Shown here piece after piece: positions 34,639-47,400 of a stretch of DNA of 64,000 bases. The translations under genes and the position numbers were made by a program. Location: the NCBI GenBank assembly GCA_020055645.1, contig CM034548.1, positions 41,656,296-41,720,295 on the forward strand. The letters are read 5' to 3'. The stretch comes from Tomocerus qinae. Lineage: Eukaryota; Arthropoda; Collembola; Entomobryomorpha; Tomoceridae. Under the pieces are notes generated by a model. The model searched no databases. It was not told where the DNA came from and was given only the letters and a program-made list of their open reading frames with translations. Positions within the stretch are counted from its first letter, which is position 1. The number at the start of each line of letters is the position of its first letter.

Positions 34639-36617
34639 TTAAATATTTCGAATTGTAGATTTTTTTGGATTCTTTCCATAGCGGAACAAAAAGCGAATGG
34701 ACTCTAGTGCTTGTTCTTCCAAAGTTTCTATTTCATCCTGAAACACTTGCACTCGCTCTAACCAACAGATAATCTTCTGATTTAAGAGGTCCACGTCGCG
34801 TTCATACGTTGAACTATTGCATTTCATTTTCAACCAGATCAAACTCGACTTCAAATAGACCACAATACGATTGGAGATTCTTAATTTGAAACATGTTGGG
34901 TAATTTCCTTGAACACATACTTCCATATCTGGAGACTTGAAAAAATATGCGGCGTATGTTTTTGCAACCATCAAATGCATCTTGGCTGCAATATAAAAAA
35001 CGTTTAAGAAAAAATTCCTTTTACAAGTGGTAATGGTGTAAAAAAAGTTTAAATAACTAAGGCCAAACGAGGATTAAATTAAAATTCAGAACTTACTGAC
35101 AATTTTAGATGACATAAAATTCTCACACAACGGAAGGTATCTTTTCACTCTTGTCATAATCTTTATAAAAAGATTTTTAGCGTCCGCATTAGAGGAAATG
35201 AGATCGCAAGAGAAGTCACTTAAGAGCAGCCAGTGTAAAGCGCACTGATACATTAAGAAATGGTTTTGATGAAGAAGGAACTTCTTCTTGACGATAAAAG
35301 TGTCTGCCAACTTCAAAGAAGATGCGTCGGATGGACTCTTACGAAGCAATGAGTACGGGCCTGGCTTGAGCAAATCTGTAATTTTTCTGGCTTTATGAGC
35401 TTCCTCCATGTGATTGCATTTATCACATTTCCAAGGACTGTATTTTATTTCTATGGGGTTCATTTGTAGCATATAGCCTTTCCCACATTTTGGGCACACT
35501 AAAGCTTGGAAGTATGTTCCCCCTTCAGTCTTGTCCAGGCAACGCTCGCATTTGCATATAAAATTATGGCGTCTTTGAATTTGAATCTGTCGGGGGACAG
35601 TGCCGAATTGTGATTCTATGAGATTATAAGCAATTGACAAAATACTGCCCTTTTTGATTGGCTTTCTTGCATAAAGGCGGATTTTCCAATTCACGTCTCC
35701 ACTCCGGTCCACATTTTTGACAAATGTGAACTCAACATTGGGACAACATGAGTTTGAAATTAAGCTGGTGTAAAAATAGAGGGCTACACCGGCGTGTCTA
35801 TATAATTTACAACACAATTTATTAATAAATGATCTTACTGAATATAGTTCCTTATTCAAAGAAAATTAAATATTTTTGTTTTTGATTCTTACTCTGTCGA
35901 ATGATCATCTCCATGACGGATTGAGAAATTATTGATTCGAAGTGCTGCCCATAGTTGAGACACTTCGTACATTGATACATCCATTAAACAGTCCTGAGCC
36001 AAAAATGTCCAAATGATCTTTACAGCATGTTCACGCTTCTTCTTGAAATCTTCATCCGGTTCATAATACTCAGAGCAAAGGTCCCAGAATTTTTTATATT
36101 TGACAGGCTCCACATCTTTGGACAAAAACATTCTGAGGTAAATTAATTTTTCAAAATTTTTAGTAGTAGCTGCAATGCCCAATCTGGCGAAGATATCGCA
36201 CTCATAATTCTTGTGCTTTTCACTCTATAAAAGGAAATAATTTGATTTTTAATTTCTCAATATCCAATAAGTAAAAATTACATGAATTAGTCATTGGTGA
36301 CTATATATTGTTATGAACTACAAACCACAATCATCACTTGACAAAAATATAGTCATTTTTACCTTGGAACAGTTGAGCGAGCAACAGGGCCAAAGACATT
36401 TAGGGCACTTCATTGCAGCATTCTCTATTTTTCCATAGCAGCCCACGCAAGAAAATACCCAATCTTCGCTACTTGCAAACTGTAATTGTGGGCGTTGACA
36501 TGGCGCAGAAATCAATGGGGACTCTTCCCAAACGACATCCCCGTGGTCAAAGTCCTTCTGAGATATTAGATATCGTCCCAAATCCCTATTTTCTTGACAT
36601 CTAAAACGGCTTAGCAT
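34639..36617 (-). CDS. SET and MYND domain protein (SmydA-like), paralog E, 4 exons
   Basis: Minus-strand exons: 36617-36363, 36224-35893, 35797-35097, 34985-34639; 544 codons with phases 0, 2, 1. The MYND ligands and post-SET cysteines are kept. The SET core reads SNSCCPN at 210-216. Exon 1 is the most distinct of the five (for example RCQENRDLGRYL and LQFASSEDWVFSCVGC). The C-terminus differs from the others: after IRFLF the tail is RYGKNPKKSTIRNI, so the CaaX-type box present in A to D is missing. The change is a local replacement of about 60 bp around the stop codon, since sequence resembling the other 3' flanks resumes just after. The introns are short (138, 95 and 111 bp), so this may be the copy least disturbed by insertions. 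It is tail-to-tail with gene D. Confidence 0.88.
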
Positions 36618-36685
36618 TTTGACAAAATAGTATTGATTGCACTATTATAAGAGTTGATGATCATTCGAGGAACACAAGTATGTAC

Positions 36686-36718
36686 GAAGATTAAATCTTT
36701 AATGTCAATCCATTGGCT
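36686..36718 (-). promoter_or_regulatory. Conserved upstream CCAAT-type module of gene E
   Basis: The minus strand reads AGCCAAT, then ATTGACATTAAAG and ATTTAATCTTC, 69-101 bp before the start codon. It matches the block upstream of A to D with a few changes at its 3' end. Confidence 0.5.
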
Positions 36719-37384
36719 AGTAAGTCCAAAGTCAGTTTCACTCAGTATTATCAACATCAAGAAACAATTATGTGTTTGTAATTAATATATTATACACTTT
36801 CAAGTTTTTGTCCAAAATTTTATTTCACTTGTCTTTTGTTGACAGTGCGATGTGTTCTGTTCTGCCCTGCCTGTCGCCTGTCACTTTCATCGCTCGCCTC
36901 TCAGGTAGAAACTAGCAACTAGGAAAATCAGATTGCTTTGTCCAACAGTACGAGCCACACATACAAAGTTGGCGGTTGTTTCACATTCTATACATAATTT
37001 TCAGTCGGAATAAAAAAGGTTGTTTTTACTTTCTTCAATTTGCTACTCTTTAATTCTTTTAGAGTCCATTATCTCTAATTATGCCCTGGTTTAATTTCTA
37101 AAAATGCTAACGTAAAAATTCAAATATATCGATTTATATTATGTAAAATGCATTAATTCATCATGGCCAACATAATATATTTCAAATCAGGAAAGTATAC
37201 ACCTGAGCAATCAGCGTATTGTGAAGCTGATCATGCCACGTCGGTAGGTTAATGACAGAGCGACATTTTGCTTCAGCTTCAATTTTTAACAAACTATAGT
37301 CGATTTTGCTGAAAAATTTCCTATGTATTTAACATAATTTTTTATGCTCTTTTCATTTTTGCATTTCAATGTTTCATTTCTGCG
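36719..37384. other. Upstream region of gene E
   Basis: About 36719-37080 is homologous to the upstream regions of C and D (TTGACAGTGCGA, GTTGGCGGTT, TCTAATT blocks). No frame is supportable. Confidence 0.5.
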
Positions 37385-37440
37385 GCCAAAATTAGTTTAA
37401 AATCCAAAATAAAACTTTAAATGCCAATATTTTAGTAACG

Positions 37441-38010
37441 GTAAGTCTTACAGTCGTCAAACCAGTGCCATTCAATTGAAGATGATGTTCTACGCAATGG
37501 CTATGCCTCATGACATGACATTGCTGTACCCCAGATGGGGGTAGTGTGCTTTACTCGTATTAAAAGACAAATATTTCAGAAACGGTAAGTCATACAGCAT
37601 TCAAACCAGTGCTATTCGACTCAGCATGCTCTTCTACGTTGTGGCAACGCCCCAAGACATGACATTGCTGTACCCCAGATGGGGATGGGGTGCCCTACTC
37701 TTATTAAAAGACAAATAATTCAAAAATGGTAAGTCCTACAGCTTTCAAACCGGTGCCATCCGACTCAGCATGCTGTATTACGTAATAGAAATGTCCCATT
37801 ACATGACATAATGACTTTGCTGTACCCCAGATGGGGTTGGGGTGCCCTACTCTTATTAAAATACAATATTTCAAAAACGGTTAATCCTACAGGTTACAAA
37901 CTATATCATAAATCAATTCAGAATATTATTTTGCGGCCTAGCGACTCCTCATAATCTGATATTATTGTGCCTTACTTTCGATTAAAAGACAAATAAATTT
38001 TTAAAACATG
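37441..38010. repeat. Tandem array of about 144-bp units, 3 plus a partial fourth
   Basis: Units start at 37441, 37585, 37729 and 37880 (the last is partial and degraded). Each runs from GTAAGTCxTACAG through TGCTGTACCCCAGATGGGG and TTATTAAAAGACAAATA to AAAAACGG. Unit lengths are 144, 144 and 151. The divergence between units shows the array is not recent. Confidence 0.8.
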
Positions 38011-41000
38011 ATTACTCCCTCTCTAGTAGTATAATAATGTTAATTTTTCTTGAAGACATTGATGTCTCTTGATGCTACGTTTCATTCTACGTTTCTCCAT
38101 AAACCTTTCTTATTTTAAAACTTCTAAATGTTACATATTATAAGCCATGAGTCTGCTTATAATTATGAAAAGCCAATGAACTGTCTGCTAGCTATAAAAC
38201 AATGTGATTAAATGCCCAAGAAGATACTATACTCTATAGTACAATCCTACAAGTCTAGATTAATCAATCAATATATAAATAAATAAAAATGACTTAACGT
38301 AGATTTCTCAAAATACAGATTTATTTACAAAACATTGGTTATTAAAAACAACATTAAAAACAATACAGAAAACGTTTAAAAAGCAAAAATTCCTCTTGTA
38401 AAAGTGGCTATGATGTAAAAAATGAATGGTTTTCAACGACCTTCCGTCTTGATTTGTCTTGTTAACCTGTCCTGAGTGTGCTATAAAGTATATTTTCAAT
38501 TGTACGTGAATATTGTCAAAAACTAAGCCAGCAACAATATGGAAAACGCTCCTGGTGCTGTCAAACCAAAGAAAAGGCAGAAACACGAGAATTTATAGCA
38601 ACAATACCGTATTAAGATATTAAAAGCTATAGGTATAAATAGCAATAAATCTTATCTAATTGGATAAATAATAGTATCCTAATCATACAACACTGCTACT
38701 ATTACCACTACTCTATCTCAGTATGCTATGCAAGATATTGTTTATCAGGTCAAGCTCATTTCAGACACAGATCTCAGACTCCTGTTGCAGACAGAGAAGC
38801 AAACGATGTCTTTTGTCGCCACAATAATAGAGCAAGTTGTCAGATGTTGAGAAACATCTGCGTTTTATTCAAATAGGCAATATGAAAAACAGAACATTTA
38901 TCTACGAGGATGTTTAAACTACAGTGGGCGACAAAACCACTACGTTATACGATTAGAGGATAGATTTATTCTAGTATGTCAACATAGACTAAACGTATGG
39001 AAATATATCCATGAGATGTACAGAACAATGTAATAATAAGGTCGTCAAATTTTTGCCCCGTATCTGTTTTGATTGGCTCCGCGGTGCCCCACATCACTTG
39101 TCATTGGATGAAGGGAGGAGCTTGGGCTTTCGCCGCAAGTTTACGAAACCACCACCCACTGGACCCCTTTTAGTATGTGGTTTCTGTACATCTTAAGTAA
39201 GGAAAAACATTGTTTTTCTTGCTTGTGAAAGTTTGATCTATTGTATGTAAAAAATACTTCTTAGGAATTCATGGCAACCGTAGATGAACTTGTTGACCCG
39301 GATCTAAACATCGGTTTGTTAAATTGATGCTGTTAAGGTTTAAATCGACCTGCTCATGTCAATAGCAAACAGTTCATATTGGCTATTGGTATAGCTATAA
39401 TTTGGTAGGGTGCAAGTGATAATTTCTTAAGTGTAGTAGTAAATTATGTTCTACTTCTACTAATTCGCTTACGAACTAAGTTTAAATGTTTACTATTATA
39501 TATTTCAAATTCAAATGAGGTTTTGAAAAAATGGCTTCAATAAATAGTTATTACCACTTTTTTGTTTGTTTGTATCACGGTATCACGTGTCGGAAAATAT
39601 AAAGTTTGATTCTGATATTTTGTGTATCGCAATTCTAATTTCCGTTGCTAACCAAAAAGAAAGTTGAAATCGGCACTTTTACTCGGCTCGGCTTCAATTA
39701 TCATTTTAGCCTATTTAAGGCCTTATTTTATTTATTTTAGGCTATTTTGTAACCAAAACGAACACTGGATTTAGGCTTAATGGGTCCTTAAGGGACGATA
39801 TACATTGTGAGTGGTGTACCATTACTTCTTCAGGAATAATGGAGTAGTACTTTTTATAATAATATATATATATTGTCATTTATTTTTTATTTAAAGTGCA
39901 TCAAATTAAAAAATGATGCAATTAAAGATATTAAATTCAGCATATAATTTTGAATTTATAAATTACAAAATGTGATATAGATGAATAGATAGATACATGT
40001 AACATAGGAAGAAATAATTTTATGTATAGTAAATAATAATAGTAATAATTTATAGACCATTCTCTTTTGAAACGTAGTGGGTACATAAAAACGTACGGAA
40101 TTATTTAGTTTACGTTTATACAATAGTCATGATAAATTGATGATGGTTTTATAGCTTATATGGAGAGAATAACCAAATTGAAACAAAAAAGTGGACGTTT
40201 AATTAATTGATTTATTCAAATGTCAAATGGTTTATCTGACACACTTAACAAAGTCACTTTACTCAGAGAGGGACAAGACGTGCTCACTCATAAAATTCAG
40301 AAAAATCTCTCAATAGACACAACAACATTTTTGGGAATGCTACAACGCTAGTGTATGTAATTTCTTCACTACAGTTGTATTAACTACTCATCTCGACGGA
40401 TAACGTGTACTTATTATTTGGCACTGATGTTTCTGATGAATTAGGAATTGGATTCCCATATGGGGATTATTGAATATGATGGATACATCGTAGTAGTTAC
40501 TATACATATTAAATACAACTGTTTTTCCAATTTGTACTAATGTCAAAACGCCTTTGTAGAAATTATTTAGCTTAGAGCACAAAAATAATTAGACCAATAA
40601 TCTAAATTATATTCTATCACAAGATTACCTTATTATACATAATATTTGATGGCGGTTAATGGGGCAATGAAAAACGTTTATTAGGCAATAGTACAATGGG
40701 CAGTCACAAGAAATGCAAAAGACGATAGAACTAGTATATATTATGGCAATGACAACAATTATTTTAATTCTCGTTGAATTTTGGAAAAATTATACCATTC
40801 AATTTTAATCAGAATCGCTCTATATATCGTCTTTTGTACTTATTTTTATTCGCCTCAGTATTTTTTGTTTTGTCCGTTTGCACTATTGGCTAAAAAGCTT
40901 TTTACTGACAAATTGACTTTTGTTATTATCCCACAAACCTTTACCCTTATAATAATGTCTCTTTTATCACTATTCCAATCTCAACTTAGTTTCCACATTC

Positions 41001-41422
41001 TATTTCTCCCGTCTAGCAATGAAAAACATATTAATTTAAGTAAATTAGTCGATTCATGCCCTTTGGCTTGTTTTTAAATTACCCCATTTATTTTTATCAC
41101 AGTCCCATATATCAATCTTAATTCTCCTCGCCCTTCTTCAGGGATGGTAATAGGAAAATGCCGCAATTTGTAATTCCAAAACATCAAAAAGTAATTTGCA
41201 GGTTTCTTGTGGTACAAAATAAGAAGAGGTAGGATCCATGCATTAAAAATGTAGTTTTCATTGCTTAAAAATAGTTTATAATTTCTAAAATGAAAGAGTT
41301 TTAAATTTTCTATTCAATTACCCACTTTTTCATGTCATTTACCATCTCTTTGCATTCTTCTAGCGGTGATAAATCTAAGTTGAGATTAGTTTATTAATTA
41401 TATTTGAAGGCAAGGAAAGTCT
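38011..41422. other. Gene-free stretch before the aminopeptidase gene
   Basis: No gene could be supported. The longest frames (38308-38586 minus, 40781-41077 plus) are AT-rich and unlike any family I know. A locally GC-richer patch lies at about 39050-39190 (GATTGGCTCCGCGGTGCC). Complements of AATAAA at 41390-41395 and 41087-41092 are candidate polyadenylation signals for the aminopeptidase gene. Confidence 0.5.
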
Positions 41423-44400
41423 TCAATTAGATGTCTTAAAGTTCTTTTTGAGCCAGTTGTGTATTGTGGCTACATTGCGTTTCTTCCACTCGATGTTATT
41501 CTGCACATTTTCTATCGCTGATTTTCTGGCTCTAGCTCCAGCTCCAGCATTTGGATATTTCTTAAACAGCGTTTGGATCTGTGAAAGATATTAAGAACGT
41601 TTAAACCTTCAGAAACACAGTAATTTAAGTATAATTAAGTATAATTAAGTAATTTAATTAAGTGACATTTTTATTACATAACATAGATATTTGAATATAA
41701 ACAATAATGGTTATGAATTTGGGTTAATTAGTAGGTGGGGATTTTCAGGAAAGACTTCTTGTGGGTTTCAAGTTCCACGTACATAAAAAACTATTTTCTC
41801 GTCCAAACCATTTGTATACCTTAAATTACACTTGATTCCTTCTGTCTGATCGTACAGTATTACCGCTAATTATTAAAGTAACTCTATTTAAATTTGAATT
41901 ACCTCTGTAAGTTGTATGTCTGTGCTGTAATCAGCAGTAATGTCACTAATCACTCGTCCAAAATAGCGGTCGTTGATAGTGAATCTTTCCAAAAGTGATT
42001 GGTATTCATTTCTAAAGCAAAAAATATCATCATGACAATCAAATGAGTAAAATTAATTAACCACAATGCCAGAACTGAACATGTTACAGTTTTGAGATAC
42101 GTATGTGTCGAATTGGTTTTGTTCAGCACGAATTTAGCCTTGTAATTATACGTTATTCAATATAATTATAGATTTATGATCTAAGAAAGTTACAACGACG
42201 ATGATCGCTGCCATTTGTTAACATAAACACACAAAGCTTGTACTTTTTGGTATTTTGAAAAAATTATATTGATCATGAATTGAAAGGTCGATATATTTTT
42301 ATATTGACTGTAGGTATCAAATGCACTAGCCTGTAAAAGCTCCATGCCACAGGATTGCCGTTTGGGTTTGTCGCAACGAATTTTAGAACGCTGAAATAGT
42401 CTTGTCTTCTAACTAGTGTTTCGTTTTTAGCAAGTTGCAGAAACCTGCGCACAAGTTAAATATTTCAAATAAATCTAATTAAACATACTGAATATATGTT
42501 AACTAATAATATATTTTTGTAAAATGCCAAATAAATATTCAAATAGATATCTCCATAATATAAATCATAACCCCAACCTTCTGAGTATCCACGGTTCTTT
42601 AGAGAAGGCTAATGTCTTCAGCAAACGTATTTTCTCCTGAGGATCTGATTCTTGAAGGTAGCGATTCCATACTACATCCCAATCTAATTCATCACCTTGC
42701 CAGATTCCTGAAATAATACAACCGTTTTTATGATACATTTAAATACATTTAACAGTTAAATGTTACACTCCTTACCCCAAGTATAAACAACGTCTCGAAG
42801 ACCTGGAGGGATCGTGTTGTTTCGATTTTGAATCCATTTATCAAATAGCTTTTTAGATATTTTCAAACAATTTTCACTTCCATATTTGCAAGCAAGAGAA
42901 AATATTCGAGGCTTCATCAGTCTGAAAAGTACACAAAATATGTTTAGTATCGAGCAAAAGAGCATTTAAATCTGGAAAGGCTATGCATAGATTAAACCCA
43001 CAAGCAATAAAAAAACAATGTTTTTTCTTACTTAAGATGTACATAAACCATGCACATGTTTAAAAAATGGGAAATATTGGACTGTTAAAGATAAAGATAG
43101 ACGAAAACATTGGGAATCACATATTCAATTCTTCAGTTTTTTAAATTGCATTTTCGTTTTTCATATTTCAATGGGAAATGGAAAATTTTCAATTTTTATG
43201 CCCCATTTGAAAGCATGATTCAGATAGTGATGATACTGATGACAAAAACAATGCTTAAAGCCCAGGTGCATGGAAACGAAAATAATTTCTCGATTATCAT
43301 ATTTGCCAGTAACATTTTTTGGAAATTCCCTAAGGATCTGAGACCACAGGTCCTAAGGCCCTATAGTAAATTTTAAAAAATTCTTCGAACCCTATTCTAT
43401 AGTAGTCATATTGAAATTCCACATTTTGGGCTTTGACTTGAAGATATAAATTCGCAATATATAATGCACAAAAAACACATTTTTCGGTTTCAAACGATGA
43501 TATCTTCAAGTCGAAGACCAAAATGTGGAATTTTCAATATAACTACTATAGAATAAGTTTCGAAGAATTTTTTAAAAATTATTGTATTGTATGGGTGTAG
43601 GACCAGTGGTCTCAGATCCTTAGCGAATTTCCAAAAAAAGTACTAATTTTTCCGATTCCCATTTACCCTCTATGATAATTTTTGCTGGTTACCCAGCAAC
43701 ATCCCCATTTGTGGCAAAAACAATCTGAGTCTTTTGAAACATGCACCATTGCCTTAAATAAATCTTTGGAATGAATTGGAAAAACCACTATAAAATAATT
43801 AATTCCGTTAGTACATTTAGTGTTCAAATATTACCTTTCTAAATGGCGATCATCTTCAGTGTCAGTCCAGGTTAATCTATTATAGGCCGTGGTAACCAAA
43901 CTGATGATATACACCTGTAATAGAGGACCATAAACGGTTACAACTCAGGATAAACATTGTTAATCTATCACTCAGTATTGAAATTAATTGAAATATTGCT
44001 AATAAAATAAGAATTTCTGTTCATCGATGTAGATTTCGATTTTTTACATGCCCGCTTTGAACCATTAACAAACTTGAATTCTAAGTTCGAATTCTATTCC
44101 ATATTACATTTCAGCGGTTTATCTATGCATATCTAATGAGTAATGTTACTAATTAATGTAGTAGAAGTTTGTTTTCAATTCAGTGTAATTCAAGAAGAGT
44201 TATTAAGTTTTTCAAGAAGTTATTTAATTATTTAGGATATGTCAGAATGCGAATCGCTTCAACTCATGACCTATTTAATCCCTTGATTTTTGATGAAAAT
44301 AATACCAAAAATAATACAAAGTGGAAAATATTTTGGGTGTGCGTAATTTAATTACACGCGTAATGAAAGTTGTTAAGTAAAATGCAATTTTTACCTCGTA

Positions 44401-47400
44401 GTTATTGTATACACTAGGGTCGGAAGCTGATAAAAGGCGGCCAATTCTTTTCAGATGACTGTCACTGCACATCCACGGAACGTAATGAGTTTCTGATTGC
44501 AAAACTTGAGCAAAATCAAGGGCGACATCAAACGACAGGTAATTGGCCGAGGACAATGAGAAAAGGTCATCAATTAAGCCACATCTTTCTTTTGGACTGA
44601 AATTGGCGAGGTATTTGCTTTTCAAGGTTTCCAACATTTCCATAGCATAATTTACACGATAGTAACCGTATTGTCCACTGTTCATTTTAAGCCATTTCCA
44701 ATTATTGATGTCGGGAAATTCGACTGTAAAGTAAAGGTCAATACTTGAAAAAGGATTTCACACCTTTAAACACTATCAACATAGGTTTTAAATGTGATAT
44801 CTCTTCCTAGGAAATACACAGAAAAAGAGGGCGCGTCAAACGTTGATGATATTTTAAAGATAGTGCTTACTTGACTCTTTGTCATGGGGGATCCAGGCAA
44901 GTTTGGTAAAATTGGCGCCATTTTGATCTTCCCAAAAGATAAAAAGCGGCACGTCCCATTTGTACCCAAATGCAGTTGCACTTTCATCGGTTGTCGCCTT
45001 TCCTTCTCCATCAATGAATCTTTGTTGCCGTACTTCTAAGTTGCCTGCTTTTGACATTCCTGGCGTAATCACGGGGTATCCCATCTGCCTTGTCCAGGTA
45101 TCCATGGTCAAAGAAATGTTTATGCGTTTGTCTTCTGCGACATCCTGAATGCTTCCCCATAAATCTGCGGTGACTGCATTTTTAAAACTGTACTTTTTCA
45201 AGAATTGAGAAATTCCTTTTTGGAATCTTTCGTTTCCCACAAAATGCTCCAACATTCTTATCACCGAAGCTCCTTTACTGTACGAAATTGTATCAAATAA
45301 CTCTGTGATCTGATCTGGACTGGAGACGGCTTGCACGATTGGATGGGATGAATGTCGACCATCCAATTTGAGAACTAACGTTAGGTCATCGCCAACAAAT
45401 TGTTGCTCCATTTCCCAATCAGGGTGCACTGCATTAACGCCTTTGTACTCCATATAACTAGCAAATCCTTCATTTATCCATAAATCGTCCCACCATTTTA
45501 GCGTCACTGAAAGTTTATAAAATGAATATTATTTTTGGTTAGCTGATTTTATGTACCATTATACATTATTTCGTAGTGCACAGGGGGCAGGGACAAAATG
45601 ACTTTTTCGGTTTTTTATTACCAAACAGCTATGAGTTTGTTTAAAGAAACAGATCAATTATATTTTCTTCTTTAAAATTTTTTGTTCTAGGTGTCTGAAT
45701 TGATGTTTGAGTAGGTTAATAGGAGATTCAATTAGTTAAAAGATTGCATAAATGTATTTAAAATGATTTCAGTTGACGTTGACATTATTGTTGGAAATAA
45801 TAAACTGTTAGCTGTGTGAAAATGCAAAAGGTTCCATTTTTCAGCCGAATTAGCCTCCCATAGATATATGTCATTATATTTTGAAGCATAAATGTCTGAT
45901 TATATTTTCAGCCTACTTAAATTTCCAAACCACATATGAGCCAATTCGTGTGAAATGACAGATGTTATCCGCTGCTTATTTGACGCTGAAGCCACTCCTC
46001 GCTGCCAGAGAAGATTGGCCTCTCTAAACGAAATCAATCCCCAATGCTCCATCGCTCCAGACACAAAATCCGGGATACCAATGATATCTGTATGGATTAA
46101 GGAGATTTATAATTCATTAGAACAATTTGGTATTTGCACATGGATTCAAAAGGGATGATATGTCAATCTTAAGGACCTAATTTAGGTAGAGGGTATTTGA
46201 TGTCGAAGTATTCTTCGAAGAAATCGACAATTTCTGGAGTAATTGACGTGGCGTATTCAGTGCTGTTCACGTAGAATGACGTTGCGTATACACGGACAGG
46301 AATCCCCCTTTTAGTGCGTCTCTCCGTATACGCAAAGTCACCAATGGCAAATACGACTAGGTAAGTTACCATCGGAACAGACTTTTCAAAGTGAACAGTA
46401 GTCAATCCGACCTCAGGTAGATCTTCTTCCTCGGTCTGCATTTTAATACAGGAGTTAGTACACATAATGTTTATTGAGAAATTATCGCAGGGATGTTCCA
46501 CAATTGTGATTGAGTTGGACATGAAAACTTAAAACAGGGGAAAGTACTTATCATTTACACATTTTGAAATAATGTAAAAGAAATATATTCCTTATAAAAG
46601 TTGTGACAGATTATATTGAGAATTTAGGTCTTCTATGGGTAAAATGGAATTGAATGAAAATATTCGATTATGGAAACATGTTGACTTTTTGTTCCAACGT
46701 CACTATTAAATAACAATTTTTTGCAAGGAAATGACTAGAAAGTTAAACACATTAACAGATGGTTTGCAAAATTGAGAAGCATATAAAATCAGAACAAGCC
46801 CATGTTGTTCAACCATCAATAAGTTCCCTTACAATTTTCATCCAAATCTACCCAATACATCCTATCCCATCAAATCTTACTACTCTAAGATAACTTTAAA
46901 AAACATTCTAAAGAAATATTTTAAGCAAAACTATTCCTCAAAAAAATTAGTATTTTACTACCCCTTTCCACTTAAGATCCACACATTATTTGGATAGAAC
47001 ACACAATAGATAACCAATTGTAATCATAGAGTCAAAACCTTAACGGGCATGTTGCTTAGAGCTGTTAATTCCTTCGGCTTGACTAGCGTGACAGTAAATG
47101 TGGATTTGAAACCGGGCTCATCCATGCAGGGAAAAGCTGTCCTCGCGTATGTAGGTTGGAATTTAGAGCTGACTACATATCTGTCATGCAAAATTGTTTT
47201 TAGAGGTTTACATATCTGAATTGATTGTTTAGCTTAGCATCTGACGTTTTGCAAACCACGATTTCGTTATGTAGTTGAAGAAATGTACTTACTTAGAAGT
47301 GTTTGCATTTTTATCCCAATACTCGGATCGATAAAATCCTACAATGCGTTTCGTCAAGTCTCCTTTGAATTCCATATGGAGAATGTACGTTCCCTTATGA

